From positions 5,580,001 to 5,644,000 of the forward strand of contig OX637297.1 in the NCBI GenBank assembly GCA_951799445.1: a DNA stretch of 64,000 nt, read 5' to 3'. The translations under genes and the position numbers were made by a program. Positions 1-11,930 of the stretch are shown here, piece by piece; position 1 is the first letter of the stretch, and each line of letters opens with the position of its first letter. The notes under the pieces are model-generated. The model saw only the letters and a list, made by a program, of their open reading frames with translations, searched no databases and had not been told where the DNA came from. Source of the stretch: Pseudisothecium myosuroides (taxonomy: Eukaryota; Streptophyta; Bryopsida; Hypnales; Lembophyllaceae).

Positions 1-397
1 CTGTAATCCGTTGGTTCGAGGGACTCCAAGAATGGGAGATGTTGAAGTGCACTTTCGAGGAATCAAGGACGAATGTGAAGTGGTATTGATCTTTATCCTC
101 AACTCCAATTTGAGCGGTGACACAATGGATTTTTATCATGGAACCACTATCGTGCACAATGTCTTTTAGTTTCTCATCGAACAAGACCGAGTTGTAGACG
201 GTACCGTCCATAAATTTTGCTGAGAAGCAAATGAGGTTTAGAAATGGTATCATTCTTAAACTCCAGTTTCCCATCTTCTCGGGGTTTTGGAACGTCCAGT
301 ACTCTCCGTCAGTGTCACAGTCGTCCCCATCTTCTCCACTCTCTGATCTCTCTACACGCTTGTAGAAGGCCTTGAGTTTTGGAACCTCAACTTCCAT
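1..397 (-). CDS. B' - 5' coding exon of ParB/methyltransferase-type gene (partial)
   Basis: The minus strand has an uninterrupted 132-codon frame from an ATG at 397 to the window edge. The ATG directly follows a splice-acceptor-like CTGTAAACAG, so it looks like the first coding exon behind a 5'-leader intron. The protein starts MEVEVPKLKAFYKRVE, has an acidic patch and a GEYWTFQNPEKMGNW segment. It aligns by eye with the N-terminus of B1 at 19443 (MEEQRTKLHMNFKRFL, then GECWMWKEPE), including the later HFTFVLDSSK versus AFSYLVPAKD segments. Where B1 has a TAG, B' has Trp, so B' is the less damaged copy. No domain is recognised in this part alone; the family assignment comes from B1. The 3' exons are outside the window. 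Confidence 0.6.
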   Translation of the reverse strand, partial: MEVEVPKLKAFYKRVERSESGEDGDDCDTDGEYWTFQNPEKMGNWSLRMIPFLNLICFSAKFMDGTVYNSVLFDEKLKDIVHDSGSMIKIHCVTAQIGVEDKDQYHFTFVLDSSKVHFNISHSWSPSNQRIT

Positions 398-420
398 CCT
401 GTTTACAGACAATGACATTA

Positions 421-1330
421 GCAGGTTAGGTCGATTCGACCTGAAGTGTTGCTGACGTCTTTCATTGTAGTCATTTGTTTACTTGTAAGGTTACTATGCT
501 CTTTTGCTATATTATTTGAGACCCCTTTACTATGTGTCCTGATTTAGGTCGGTTCGACCTAATATGGTATTAGAGGTTTCTTGTTTTTTGTTACGTATTT
601 TGTCTTACCATGCCCCGATTGCTTAGCGTTATGGGTATTGTCTGTTAGTCATCTTCCTAGACTTGGTTGGAGAACCTTTCCAATTCAGGTCGGGTCGACC
701 TAATTACAGTCTGCTGGTTCTGGTTGTCTAGATTGTCTATTATGTGGTGACACTTTCATGGTTATGATTTACACCTTGCTGCCGTTCAGGTCGAGTCGAC
801 CTAAATCAGGTTTACTAAATGAATTTTAGCGGTTTCCTTTTTTGATTTGGTTGCCGACTTTGGTTGTTTAGGTCGATTTGACCTTAATCACCTGCATGGG
901 GGTAGCGTATGTATGGGTTGACTGGATGAGCTTCTTACTTGGTGGAGGTTATACTAGTTTAGGTCGGCTCGACCTGAATCACTTCACCACAAATAATTTT
1001 TTAGTTTTATGAGTGTCGGGGATTTATTTTTTTGTTGTCTTTGATATTAGTTGAAAACTAGGGTGTACCGACCTAAACTACTGCGTATTCACCTAAACTT
1101 CTGCAGGGTACCAGTTTTTATTAATTTGAACGATGTCATTTCAGATCGGCTCGACTTGAAATGAGGCACTCTTCTTTGTGCTGAAAACAAGAGTCGACCT
1201 GAATTGCACAAGTCCTGAAAAATGCTCGGCGTGATTCTATAATCGACCTAAATTGACATCAACCTAAACCTACTCGCTACAGCGGCATCGACCTGAAGTG
1301 TCATTGCTCTTAGGTTTCATCGACCTGTTC
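421..1330. repeat. Palindrome array 1 (AGGTCG flavour) upstream of B'
   Basis: About seven full imperfect palindromes of form TTYAGGTCG-N2/3-CGACCTRAA lie at 426-445, 543-562, 684-703, 785-804, 868-887, 959-978 and 1140-1160, spaced 80-180 bp. Half-sites (TCGACCTGAA) follow near 1193, 1241, 1287 and 1316. Spacers are unrelated, so this is not a simple tandem repeat. The array sits immediately 5' of the B' coding exon, in what the acceptor at 398 suggests is a 5'-leader intron. Confidence 0.85.
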
Positions 1331-2705
1331 TGCTAAATTCGGGCCGGGAGAAAAACGCGAACCTGGTCTTCGGTACTTATTTTACAGAAGACTGGAAGCT
1401 TTGAGCTCAATGTACACCTGCACAATGCAAAAGAAAGGGATGTCAAACAACAAAAATACTTGAAGCAGCATCTACCATGAAACATTACATTCACAGATTC
1501 ACCAGCATTTAGAGAGTCAACAGCATTCATCAGATTCAACAGCATTCACCAATTCCCAACCGACCTCTCCTTCCTTTGACATTGCTCTGATCTTAAACCC
1601 CGCCCATACCAAAACCTCAAACGTGAAGCGAACTAATGTTCAATCTTCACATGCATCTCCAAACACATTGAACACCCCAGTCCAAAGATCAACCAAATTT
1701 CAAACAACAACGCCATGAGCCAAACGTCTTACCCTAAATCCCAACAGCACAAGCAACAAGAATAACAACCAACACAACTGAGCTCCAAACTACAAGTAGT
1801 CAAACTATTTGAAGTAAACTTCAGGGTATGAATTACATTCAAGCAATAATAGTAACTGAACCCTACTTCATCGTTGCTAGACAATGAAGTTTCTAAACCC
1901 TGCACCCTAATTATTGCAAGCTTGTTCCTGCAAGTTTCTAAATCTTCTTGTGAAGAGCTTCATAGGACTTAGCATTTCAAGTTCTGACTGGTTCCAAACT
2001 TCATTGATAGTGACATGCAGGTTACACACATTGGACCACCTTCAAGCTATACTTGAACAAGCATGCACAAACAAAAGAATAATGAGCTTTCTACAAAATC
2101 AATGATGGAGAAAACAAAAAAATTGTGCAATACAAAAGTTAAAAGACTCACCATGAAAATGAAGAAACTTGTGGAGATGCTTGTCCCCAGCCCTGAAGGA
2201 ATCCCCAGCTTGTCCGAAGCTCCAAAGAGATCCGTAGGTCCTCCACAGCTCCTTCACCAGCTCGTCCACAGCTTGTCTACAGCTCCTCCACAGCTCCTCC
2301 AGAAGCAAACCCGTAAACCCTAAAACAAAATTTGGAAAAAAACTAAAACCCACCCCGAAGCCCCAAATCTCGCTGGCAACCCTAACAATGCCCTTCTTCA
2401 CTTCAATGCTATTGAAGAGATGATACAAACAATCACCACCCTCTCAAAAGAAAACTCCGTAAACACCGAACCCTAGGATAACACGCAGACACAAAACACA
2501 AGAAAAAAAGCGCACGCACAAGCAAAAACAGTAACCGCTTCAAGTTCCGTAGTACGCCTCAACCCTAAGCGACAGAAAAGCACGCAAACCTTCACACAAT
2601 CGCACACACACAAAACACAAACGCACACTTACAGAAAACAATCGCATAGATAGAAAACACAAACCCAAACCGACAGCGCCGAGGAAAAAGCAGAGAGACG
2701 ACCCT
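1331..2705. other. Non-coding stretch, likely 5' leader/promoter side of B'
   Basis: No convincing gene is seen. The short open frames here show no recognisable protein. CAC/ACA-rich low-complexity sequence rises toward 2500-2700, and a GC-rich patch with AGCTCCTCCACAGCTC-type repeats lies at 2215-2310. By position it matches the GC-rich block 5' of B1 (20990-21540). Confidence 0.3.
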
Positions 2706-2838
2706 ATACCCGCGCGCGTGAACCTATAGCCGCGCGCCTGAATCCTACAACCATGCGCCTAAACCTAAAGCCGTGCGCTTGAACCCTATAACCGTGCGCT
2801 AAACCCAAAGCCGTGGACTTGTACCCTACAAGCGTGTG
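2706..2838. repeat. About 20-bp minisatellite, six units
   Basis: Tandem units resembling ACCCTATAGCCGCGCGCCTGA recur about six times with drift (CCGCGCGCG, CCATGCGCC, CCGTGCGCT, CCGTGGACT). It contains CCCTA words but is not a telomere repeat. Confidence 0.7.
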
Positions 2839-4060
2839 TACATAATGCCTACACAAAATAGTGAAATTAAATTGTCTCACACTAATTTCTAGACATATGC
2901 TAGGTGATACATATATTGTTGTACGTGAAGGTACTATTTTTGGATTATGGATTACTATAATTGAAAATCCTAAACCTCCATACGTATAAATGGAATATTT
3001 TCATAAATATTTAGTGGCTTAATGGCTTGTAAAGTTGTTGTTTTGATGTAGGTACTTTTATTATTAAAGGAACCTAATTTCACTACTTTTTAGAGTGGAC
3101 TATACTTTACAGTATTGACAAATTCAATTTTAAGAACTTCGTTATTGGTAGAAGAAAGAAAATTCAACACGTACATACTATAACATATATATATATTTCT
3201 TTTTTCCTTGCAAAATATATTCATTGCATTTTATCCTAGAAGGACTAGGGAGGATTCAGATATTCAAAATTGTGTAGATTTATTAAAAAATGCAACTTTA
3301 AACAATAGTTTAATGCTAACTCTGGAACAGTAGTTTAATGGTAACTCTCGAACAACAGTTGTAACATATAATTTATAGATCACATCCATATGTTTAGATC
3401 AAGAAATACACAAATTAATATTTTACAATAGAATTTGAAACCAGAAATTGAAAAATTATTCTACAATCAATTGTAGATTGACTATTATTTTATGATTTAC
3501 ACAAGTTTTTTTTCCTATAAATTGAAAATGCAAAGTTATAATTATATTTTTTTTTTTTTATTATTTTGATTCAAGTTGTTTTTGAAATGCTATTTTTGAA
3601 TTGAACACGTTACTTTTTGAGGCTAGACCTCCCAATATCTATTGAATTACAGAATATTTGCAAACCATAATGTGCATAATCTAAATTATACAAATTGCAA
3701 CAAAATAGTATAAGAATCTTAAAACAAAATAGATAGATGAAAAAATCATTGTTCAAAATCCACAGTCAACGTACTCCTTATTTAAGGAGTTAAGCTACTT
3801 CACAATATTTTGCATAATAAAAGTACGATTAGGAATTCCAACATTCAGAGAGTGACTCGCTTTTTTAGTTTGCCTCTGTGAGCTCCCAATTTGTCACTTG
3901 GGACTCGTAGAATTATTTTTTTTGAAATTTGCAATTTAAAGTTGATAAAAGTATAGAAAAATCCATAAAAAGAGTGTAGAACCGAAATAGGGTTGTGTCA
4001 TACCCATTATAGCATTTGGTCTAGATTTGTGTTTTTTACTTAGAATCCCCCAAACCTTGC
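2839..4060. other. AT-rich spacer
   Basis: No gene is seen. The sequence is strongly AT-rich, with a TATATATATAT run near 3187 and a T-run near 3549. A small hairpin, ACTCCTTATTTAAGGAGTTA, lies near 3772-3791. Confidence 0.4.
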
Positions 4061-5160
4061 CTAAAAATGGTATAAAAATAACGAAGAAGTTAGATTTGGA
4101 GGATTCGAGTCACACAGCCCCAAAAGGGCTAAATCCCACCATGAATGTGGCGATTCATGGCTAGGTCGGTCCGAGGGATTCACAACGAGGCCACTAGGTC
4201 GGGTCCTAGAGTTAGATTTAGAATTCCCCATTAGATCGACGAATTCCCAAAGTCCCGATTGTTAGCATGCAGGAGCCACTCACGCAAGACCGGGCCCGTG
4301 GAGGAATCTACAGCCCAAGGATGGTGTTCTAGGGTGAATCCCATGCCAGGAGTCCAACGGCGAAATTGGTTCGCCAAGATTCCTCCACCTGCAAAAGATT
4401 CCCGCACCGTCGCTAATTCGAGGAGATGGCCAGTTGTAAATCTCCATTGACCAATCGTGCCAGGTACGGAAACACACCCGCACGTCTTTCATGCGACTCC
4501 CTGAGAGGTCACGTGAAAAATCCCGGCATCTTCCGACTTGCAGAAGAACCTTTTTCCGGGTGGTCAACCCTCCTAACCTTCAACGGGAATTTCATGGAAA
4601 TTACCCAGGTTACAATAAAATCTCACTAAAAATTAGACTAGCTTGTTTTATGTTAATAATGCGCTCCGTGAAGTTTCACGACATTCCGATAGCGACAAGT
4701 ATCCGAACCGGCGAGATTCCTCGGGAATTAACCACGTGGCGGGGTCCCCGCCACGTTGACCGGCATTCCGAGACCATACGATGGCGAAACGAAGTCAACC
4801 AAAAGCCCTTCCCGACTCTCTCGCACCTACCGGAGACCCTAAGCTATTCACATTTCTCAAAATAGGAGACCCCCAAGATCTAGGATTTTACCACGATTTG
4901 GTTTTTAAACTAAATTAGCCTACGATGGGTTTTTGGCCTGGGTACGGGGGGTAGGCGAGGGTAGGACTAAACACGGCGTTCTGGATCCAACGGCGCAATC
5001 CGTTTGGCGATTGGAGCTAATCTCCAAAAGTTAGGATGTTGGTCCAGCATAGATGGTAGAAGTAGAAATTTAGGATGTAGGATGAAAATCTTTGAGGATG
5101 AGGATGAAAATCCCCGTTGATAAGGTTACCTTAGAACTCTAGAGGGAGGGGTGAGCCCTT
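4060..5160. other. GC-rich non-coding block before a TATA promoter
   Basis: Base composition changes sharply from the AT-rich flank. The frames present lack recognisable domains. Together with the TATA box at 5168 and the transcribed-looking sequence after it, this could be the upstream part of an LTR or a gene promoter. I see no second LTR copy, primer-binding site or polymerase gene in the window, so this stays undecided. Confidence 0.3.
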
Positions 5161-5167
5161 GGAAACC

Positions 5168-5176
5168 TATATAAGG
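5168..5176 (+). promoter_or_regulatory. TATA box (TATATAAGG)
   Basis: TATATAAGG is followed after about 25 bp by a CT-rich initiator-like TTTCTCTCTCTAGAAC. A very similar TATATAAGG precedes C1 on the minus strand at 57688-57696. No clear coding sequence starts soon after it here. Confidence 0.5.
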
Positions 5177-5589
5177 GCCCCATTTCTCTCTCTAGAACAC
5201 CCCCAATTCTTGTTTTGGGTCCGTGGGTCCAAGTTATTTTGGATATTTTGGCGTTTGAAGCCAAAAACCTCTACGGTGTTTTCGGAGCACTTTTGGCTCC
5301 ATTGTTGCTTATTTTCAAGCTTTGAAGGTCCTTGGGGGTCCTTCTATCTTGCTTTGTGTACTCTTTTGTGAAGTTTTTGGTACCTTGTTGTAAGTGGAGA
5401 GCCTCTCTCTCCCTCTTGTACGTGTTGTGGTCTAACTTGTGAAGTTTAAGAGTCTTTTTGTATCTTGCACTAATCCTAAAGTCACCCCCCACCGTACCTT
5501 GGCGATGCCGCTTTGGGGGGCCTTTAGCATGTGAGCTTTGTGTTGCCACGTGGTCTAACTTGTGTGTTTTCTTTTTGTGTTTTTCTTAC

Positions 5590-5965
5590 ACCTTCTTCTA
5601 ACCTTCTCTTTGTTGAGTGGACCCCCCTCCGGGACGGCGAAGCTTTGAACCTCCTTTGTGCATGTTTTCTAAAGTTATCCCAAACCCTCTTCTAATCTTC
5701 TCTTTGTTGAGTGGACCCCCCTCCGGGACGGCGAAGCTTTGAACCTCCTTTGTGCATGTTTTCTAAGTTATCTCAAACCCTCTTCTAATCTTCTCCTTGT
5801 TGAGTGGACCCCCCTCCGGGACGGCGAAGCTTTGAACTAGTGACAAAGTTGAAGTCCTAAAGCGTGTGTTAAAAGTGTAGACGGCGGAGCTTTGAACCCC
5901 CGAGGTGCCAAGAAGTCCTAAAGTTGGTGTTAAAACCAATCTAACGGCGAAGCTTTGCACCTCCC
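5590..5965. repeat. 93-bp tandem repeat with GACGGCGAAGCTTTGAACC core
   Basis: Three well-kept units begin TGTTGAGTGGACCCCCCTCC at 5611, 5705 and 5798 (periods 94 and 93). Two decayed units keep only the ACGGCGRAGCTTTGMACC core, at about 5880 and 5942. Frames crossing it are by-products of the repeat. Confidence 0.85.
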
Positions 5966-6094
5966 TCGTGTTTAGTTCCAAAGTCTAGTTTCCAAGACCT
6001 TTGTGGAAACCTCCAGAGTTTAGCTTCCAAGATATGTAGGTTCCTTTGCATTTAGTGAAGTTTAGTTAATCCCAACATTTTCTTTAGTTTAGTT

Positions 6095-6290
6095 GTTCCC
6101 CAAGTGTTTAGTGTGTCTAAGTTGCTCCCCAAGTGTTTAGTGAGTCTGAGTGTTCCCCAAGTTTTAGTGTGACTAAGTTGTTCCCCAAGTTCTATTTTCC
6201 CCAAGTCTTATTTTCCCCAAGTTCTATTTCCCTCAAGTCCTATTTTCCCCAAGTTCTATTTTCTCCAAGTTTTCTTTCCCTTAGTTCACC
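6095..6290. repeat. CCCCAAGT-type minisatellite (about 20 bp)
   Basis: TTCCCCAAGT with TTTAGTGTGTC or CTATT fillers recurs about ten times, first as GTTCCCCAAGTGTTTAGTG units and then as TATTTTCCCCAAGTTC units. Confidence 0.75.
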
Positions 6291-6337
6291 AAAAATCCAG
6301 TTTGCCCAAAAATCCAGTTTTCCCTTAGTAGTCAAGG

Positions 6338-6470
6338 TCCAGAACCAAACAGACCAGATCAAGTCGAGAACCAAACAGACCAGATCAGTCGAGAACCAAA
6401 CAGACCAGATCAAGTCGGGAACCAAACAGACTAGATCAAGTCGAGAGCCAGAACAGACCAGGTCACATCA
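6338..6470. repeat. 26-bp tandem repeat, five units
   Basis: Units of AGAACCAAACAGACCAGATC plus AAGTCG start at 6341, 6367, 6392, 6419 and 6445 (periods 25-27). The last unit is diverged. A palindromic AATAAATTATTTATTT run follows at about 6491-6510. Confidence 0.85.
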
Positions 6471-7184
6471 TCCGATATCAAAAGAAAACAAATAAATAAA
6501 TTATTTATTTATTTTGTTTGAACCCGACCCCCCAGCAGCTAGCCAGCCAGCCGGGAGGCCAGGCTTGGTCCGGCAGGCAGTTGGGGCCCCAGTTCGGTCC
6601 CCATTTTTGAACTCCTTTTTCTTGATTTTTGGTTTCTCTCACACTAGATAAACAAAACAAAGGAAAATGGGGGGCTGACCTATTGCTAAGTAGGGATTAG
6701 GGTCTAAAATCAAAAAGGGAGAAGGGAGAAAAGAGCGGAGCACCACCGTACCTGCACACAAGGAAGTCTCACCCTCACCAACAACTACAAAACACTCTAC
6801 ACACAATGGAGGAAGGATAGAGAACAATCGAATGAAATAGGAGAGAGGCGAGAGAGACGATAAATAGTGACCTAAGCTTAGGCTTAGGTAGGATTAGAAA
6901 AGGAAATCTTGAGAATTTGTGGTGACCGTTGGGAGGAGGATTAGGATGACACAAAGGCAAATTGTGTAAGAGGGTAGGAAGAACATTTAAACCCTTCTCG
7001 TAGTTTGAAACCATAGTGTAAGACTCATAAAAGCTTAGGTGGAATAGTGCTAGTGTAGAAGAGAGGGGAAGAAAGAAAAGAAAAGGAGGAAGGAAAAGAG
7101 GGAGTTTAGATCATCAAAAATTGTAATATTTTCTCAATAAGCGGTGAGCTTGAAGAAAAATTCAAAACAAAGCCAAAGACTACC

Positions 7185-7247
7185 ATGGAGCGTGAGGATG
7201 TACACGTGGACGTGGACGAAGTCATTTCCGACACCGGTAGTGAAGAG
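7185..7247 (+). CDS. Candidate first coding exon of an unidentified gene
   Basis: An ATG in a good context (ACCATGG) opens a 21-codon frame, MEREDVHVDVDEVISDTGSE plus E, that ends exactly at a strong donor, GAAGAG|GTGAGT. An upstream purine-rich leader (7030-7110) and the TATA box at 5168 could belong to it. The frame closes four codons past the donor, so it is meaningful only if spliced. No matching second exon was found; the next 1.3 kb is degenerate repeat. The exon is too short to assign a family. Confidence 0.3.
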
Positions 7248-7379
7248 GTGAGTTTTTGATTTAGTCTTTGATGTTTCTCCCTAATTAGCATTTATTTTCC
7301 TAATCAGCCCTTAGAGCGTGATTAGCATCCGTGATTAGTGCAAATTAGAAGTTTAGATTCAAAAGTCTATAGATTAGTG

Positions 7380-8580
7380 ATAGGGGTTTCCGAAAACATC
7401 TTATAATTAAGATTTGACCGTAAACTGACCGCGTTAGGCTAAGTTAAGCGGTAGGGGGTAGGACGGAGGAATGTTGAGTAGAAATCATCCAAAAAGAATC
7501 ATGGACGGACCTTAGGGGTTTAAATTAGAAAGAGAATTTAGGATTAAAATTAGGGATTAATTAGCGGTTAGAATTAGAATCAATTTGCATTTTTATTTCT
7601 TAAAGTTAAAATTCTAAGGTCAAAATCTAGAGTTAACTTTGGGAAGTTAAAAAGTAGAATTAATTTGGAAGCTTAACTTAGGGGATTAAAATTTCCAGTG
7701 AAACCTTAGGGTAGCTTAGAAAAGGAAGTTAGGGTTAATTAGGAGTAAAAAATTCCGAGTGGGAAGTAGAAATTAAAAAGTAAAACCTTGGACTAAATTT
7801 AGGGGGTAGAAATTACGAGTAGATTTTTAGTTAGAAATAGAGTTAAAATTAGAAGTCAAAACTCAGAGTAAACTGTGGAAATAAGTTTAGAAGTTAAGCC
7901 CTAGAGTTAAAAAGTTGGAGTTAAATTTAGGAGGATAACACTTAGAGTTAAACTAGGATTAAAACAATAGGATTAAAGTTGGAAGTAGAAAGTCAAAAGT
8001 CAAAAGTCAAAAGTTAAGATTAAATTTAAAGGTTAAACTTTAGAGTCAATTGGGGAGTAAAAAGTTATAGTGAAAGGCTAAAAGTAGAAGCTAAAAGTTA
8101 AGAGGTAGAAGTTAAAGTTAGAGTTAGTTGTTGGAAGTAGAAAAGATCTAGAGTCAAAGTGAAAACATAGAGTCAAACCTAGAGGTTAAAATTTAGAATT
8201 AATTCTAGAAGTAAAAACTTAGAGTTAAAAGTTAAAACATAGAGTTAAAATTCAAGGGTAAATCTTAGAGTTAATTTAGGAGTAAAAACTTAGAGTTAAA
8301 AGTTAAAACATAGAGTTAAAATTCAAGGGTAAATCTTAGAGTTAATTTAGGAGTAAAAACTTAGAGTTAAAAGTTAAAACATAGAGTTAAAATTCAAGGG
8401 TAAATCTTAGAGTTAATTTAGGAATAGAAACCTAGAGTCAAAAGTCAAAACATCGAGCACAAGTCGGTAGTTAATATTTAAGAATCAAGTTAAAGAAGTA
8501 AAATCTAGAGTTACATTCCGAAGTTGGAACTTTAGGGGTAGTTTTTAAAAGTAGAACTCCTAGGTGAAGTCTTAGAAACC
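7380..8580. repeat. Degenerate TTAGAGTTAAAAGT-type repeat, with a 71-bp triplicate inside
   Basis: The plus strand is purine-rich and built from variants of TAGAGTTAAAA, TTAGAAGTAAAA and TTAGGGGTAAA. Within it, a 71-bp unit (TTCAAGGGTAAATCTTAGAG at 8251, 8322 and 8393) is repeated almost exactly about 3.3 times over 8205-8440, showing recent local amplification. No gene is seen. Confidence 0.75.
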
Positions 8581-8599
8581 CAAGATAGTCTTAGGGGTT

Positions 8600-9985
8600 C
8601 ATGGAAGGAACATAGGGGTTCCCCTTTTTATGTAGTTAGGGACGTTATAAATGACGCCGACTACTCAGTCGACCCTCGACATAGGATAGATAGTTAGGGA
8701 GTTCGGATTTCACCATCACTCTAAACATCGCAGTTAACTTGTGAGTTACTACATGCATTACTAATTATTCGCTGCCATCCACGACACTTAGGAAATGTTA
8801 GCAAAAAAGATCCATTGCTTGGAAGGCACAGTGGACCGCGCTCACATCACCCCCATATATTAAAAAATGTGGATAAAGGCATAGAACCTGGTCGGTGTTC
8901 GCTTTATTACCAAGGGTGGGTAATCTAGCGCCCACAGCCTCCCTAGAAAATGAAGGAAATTAACATGTCATAGATTATCTTCCTATGAGCACATAATTAT
9001 AGAATTCAATAGAATTTGAATGCACAAAATGAATGATAAAATAGAGGATTTAGGAAGGAAATTGAAAACTTATACTAGAAATCAAACCTTTAACAATATG
9101 GTTGTTACTCTATTACCCTCACTTTTTTTGTCCTTCGTTTCCTCAAACACTCTTAGTTGTATTTCTTTCAATGGAGCATGGGAGGAAGTGAAGCCTTTTC
9201 ACTTCATCCCTATTTTTTTAAAGTGCTTTATAAAGCAAAGCGTACCAGCCTTCCAAAAAATTTGTTGGTAGAATTGAACATTTGTCCTAGACATGTTTTT
9301 CATTTTTTATTTTAAGCTATGCAAAAGAATCCATAAAAAGATAATGATTAGAGTTTACGTCATGCAATTCAGCTCATAGAATTTAGCTCATGCAACAAAT
9401 TAACCAATAATTTAAAAGATTCATAAAAGAAACAGCATTCATTTTGTGAACTTAGAAGCAATCCAATCATTAAAAAAAATCATGGACTCAATATTAATAG
9501 AAAGTAGTAAAATGTCCAAACATATGTAGTCAACATTTTATAAATACTTCAATAACATTCAAATCATGTTGTAATGACATGTATTCTATTTTTTGGTTAG
9601 TGGTACAAACACAACATATTTTCAATTGAAAAGAGAATGTCATGACTAACTGAAGAAAATATTAAAAAATTTAACTTAATTCATAATTTCATGACACGGG
9701 ATATGATAGAAATTACACGACATGAATGTAGTGTCCCTTTAAGTACAGCACTTGTAATAATCTATATTAAAACACACTATTCCACAAAAAAAAAACTTGG
9801 ACATGGGCGCCACAATGTGTTGTACCTCTTTAATTTGCTGTAGTTCCAGTATGCATGACCAATAATTTCAAAAACACACATAAACTGTAAAAAGATCCAG
9901 TATAAATTAACATTGAGATTTAATCATACTTCTTCAAGAATTAGCAAATGCTTTTTGAAATCGTACATCTTGAACGAACCCGTAA
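8600..9985. other. Spacer without recognisable genes
   Basis: Mixed composition to 8960, then AT-rich. An 83-codon frame at 9020-9271 (plus) has no recognisable motif and AT-driven composition, so it is not called as a gene. Confidence 0.35.
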
Positions 9986-11930
9986 ATTTTTATTTCTTGG
10001 AGCATTTACAACTTGTAGAATTTTTTTGGCCTCCTTCTGGATAAAAATTCCATGACATTTGAGATTTTAGTTCTCTAAACTACAGGGCCTGGCTAATTCA
10101 ATTTTTTTCTTTCTCGTCACGTAGCGTATGAAACGATGCACTAAATTTAGTGCACCCATGAATTATTATTCCTTGGAGTATTTACAACTTGTACATTTTC
10201 TTGGGCCTTCATTTAGATACCAATTCTATGATATTTGAGATTTTAGTTCAATAAACTACAAGGCATGGCTAATTCATTTTTTTTTCTTTCTCGTCGTACA
10301 AATAAGAGAATGGTGCACTAAATTTAGTGCACCCATGAATTATTATTTCTTGGAGTATTTACAACTTGTACATTTTTTTGGCCTTCTTTTGGATTCCAAT
10401 TCCATGACATTTGAGATTTTAGTTCTCTAAACTACAAGGCATGGCCAATTGTTTATTTTTTCTTTCTCGTCGTGTATATTATGAAGCGGTGCACTAAATT
10501 TAGTGCACCCATGAATTATTATTTCTTGGAGTATTTACAACTTGTACATTTTTTTTGGCCTTCTTTTGGATTCCAATTCCATGACATTTGAGATTTTAGT
10601 TCTCTAAACTACAAGGCATGGCCAATTGTTTATTTTTTCTTTCTCGTCGTGTATGTTATGAAACAGTGCACTAAATTTAGTGCACCCATGAATTATTATT
10701 TCTTGGAGTATTTACAACTTATACATTTTTTTTGGCCTTCTTTTGGATTCCAATTCCATGACCTTTGAGATTTTAGTTCTCTAAACTACAAGGCATGGCC
10801 AATTGTTTATTTTTTCTTTCTCGTCGTGTATGTTATGAAACGGTGCACTAAATTTAGTGCACCCATGAATTATTATTTCTTGGAGTATTTACAACTTGTA
10901 CATTTTTTTTGGCCTTCTTTTGGATTCCAATTCCATGACCTTTGAGATTTTAGTTCTCTAAACTACAGGGCATGGCCAATTGTTTATTTTTTCTTTCTCG
11001 TCGTGTATGTTATGAAACGGTGCACTAAATTTAGTGCACCCATGAATTATTATTTCTTGGAGTATTTACAACTTGTACATTTTTTTTGGCCTTCTTTTGG
11101 ATTCCAATTCCATGACATTTGAGATTTTAGTTCTCTAACTACAGGGCATGGCCAATTGTTTATTTTTTCTTTCTCGTCGTGTATGTTATGAAACGGTGCA
11201 CTAAATTTAGTGCACCCATGAATTATTATTTCTTGGAGTATTTACAACTTGTACATTTTTCTTGGGTCTTCTTTTGGATTCCAATTCCATGACATTTGAG
11301 ATTTTAGTTCAATAAACTACAGGGCATGGCTAATTCTTTTTTTTTCTTTCTCGTCGTACAAATAAGAGAATGGGGCACTAAATTTAGAACACTCATGAAT
11401 TATTTGTCCTTGGAGTATTTACAACTTGTACATTTTTTTGGCCTTCTTTTAGATACCAATTCCATGACATTTGAGATTTTAGTTCAATAAACTACAAGGC
11501 ATGGCTAATTCAAATTTTCTTCTTTTGCGTAGTAAATGTTACAAAATGGGGCACTAAATTTAGTGCACTCATGAATTATTAGTCCTTGGAGTATTTACAA
11601 CTTGTACATTTTCTTGGGTCTTCTTTTGGATACCAATTCCATGACATTTGAGATTTTAGTTCAATAAACTACAGGGCATGGCTAATTCAAATTTTCTTCT
11701 TTCGCGTAGTAAATGCTACAAAATGGGGCACTAAATTTAGTGCACTCATGAATTATTAGTCCTTGGAGTATTTACAACTTGTACATTTTTTTGTTCCTTG
11801 TTTTGGATGCCAATTTCATGACATTTGAGATTTTAGCTCTTTGAACCACAGTCTATAGGGCATGGCCGATGTTTTGTTTTCCTTTCTCGTTGTATATGTT
11901 AAAAAATGGGGCACTAATTGTATGTGTTCA
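9985..11930. repeat. 177-bp satellite array carrying a perfect 20-bp palindrome
   Basis: About eleven units occur. The palindrome GTGCACTAAA plus its exact reverse complement starts at 10136, 10314, 10489, 10666, 10843, 11020 and 11196. Diverged versions occur near 11373, 11549, 11726 and 11909. Spacing is 175-178 bp until the last (183). Other constant words are ATTATTTCTTGGAGTATTTA, ATTCCATGACATTTGAG and GGCATGGCCAATTG. Units in the middle are nearly identical and the edges are diverged, which is normal for a tandem satellite homogenised from the centre. Confidence 0.93.

Noticed and set aside
5763..5981. Frame with repeated VQSFAV peptide
   Set aside because: By-product of the 93-bp tandem repeat.
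4060..6530. A complete LTR retrotransposon around the 5168 TATA box
   Set aside because: No second LTR, primer-binding site or polymerase domain could be found; kept only as an undecided promoter block.
9020..9271. 83-codon frame as a small gene
   Set aside because: AT-driven composition, no motif, no splice or promoter context.
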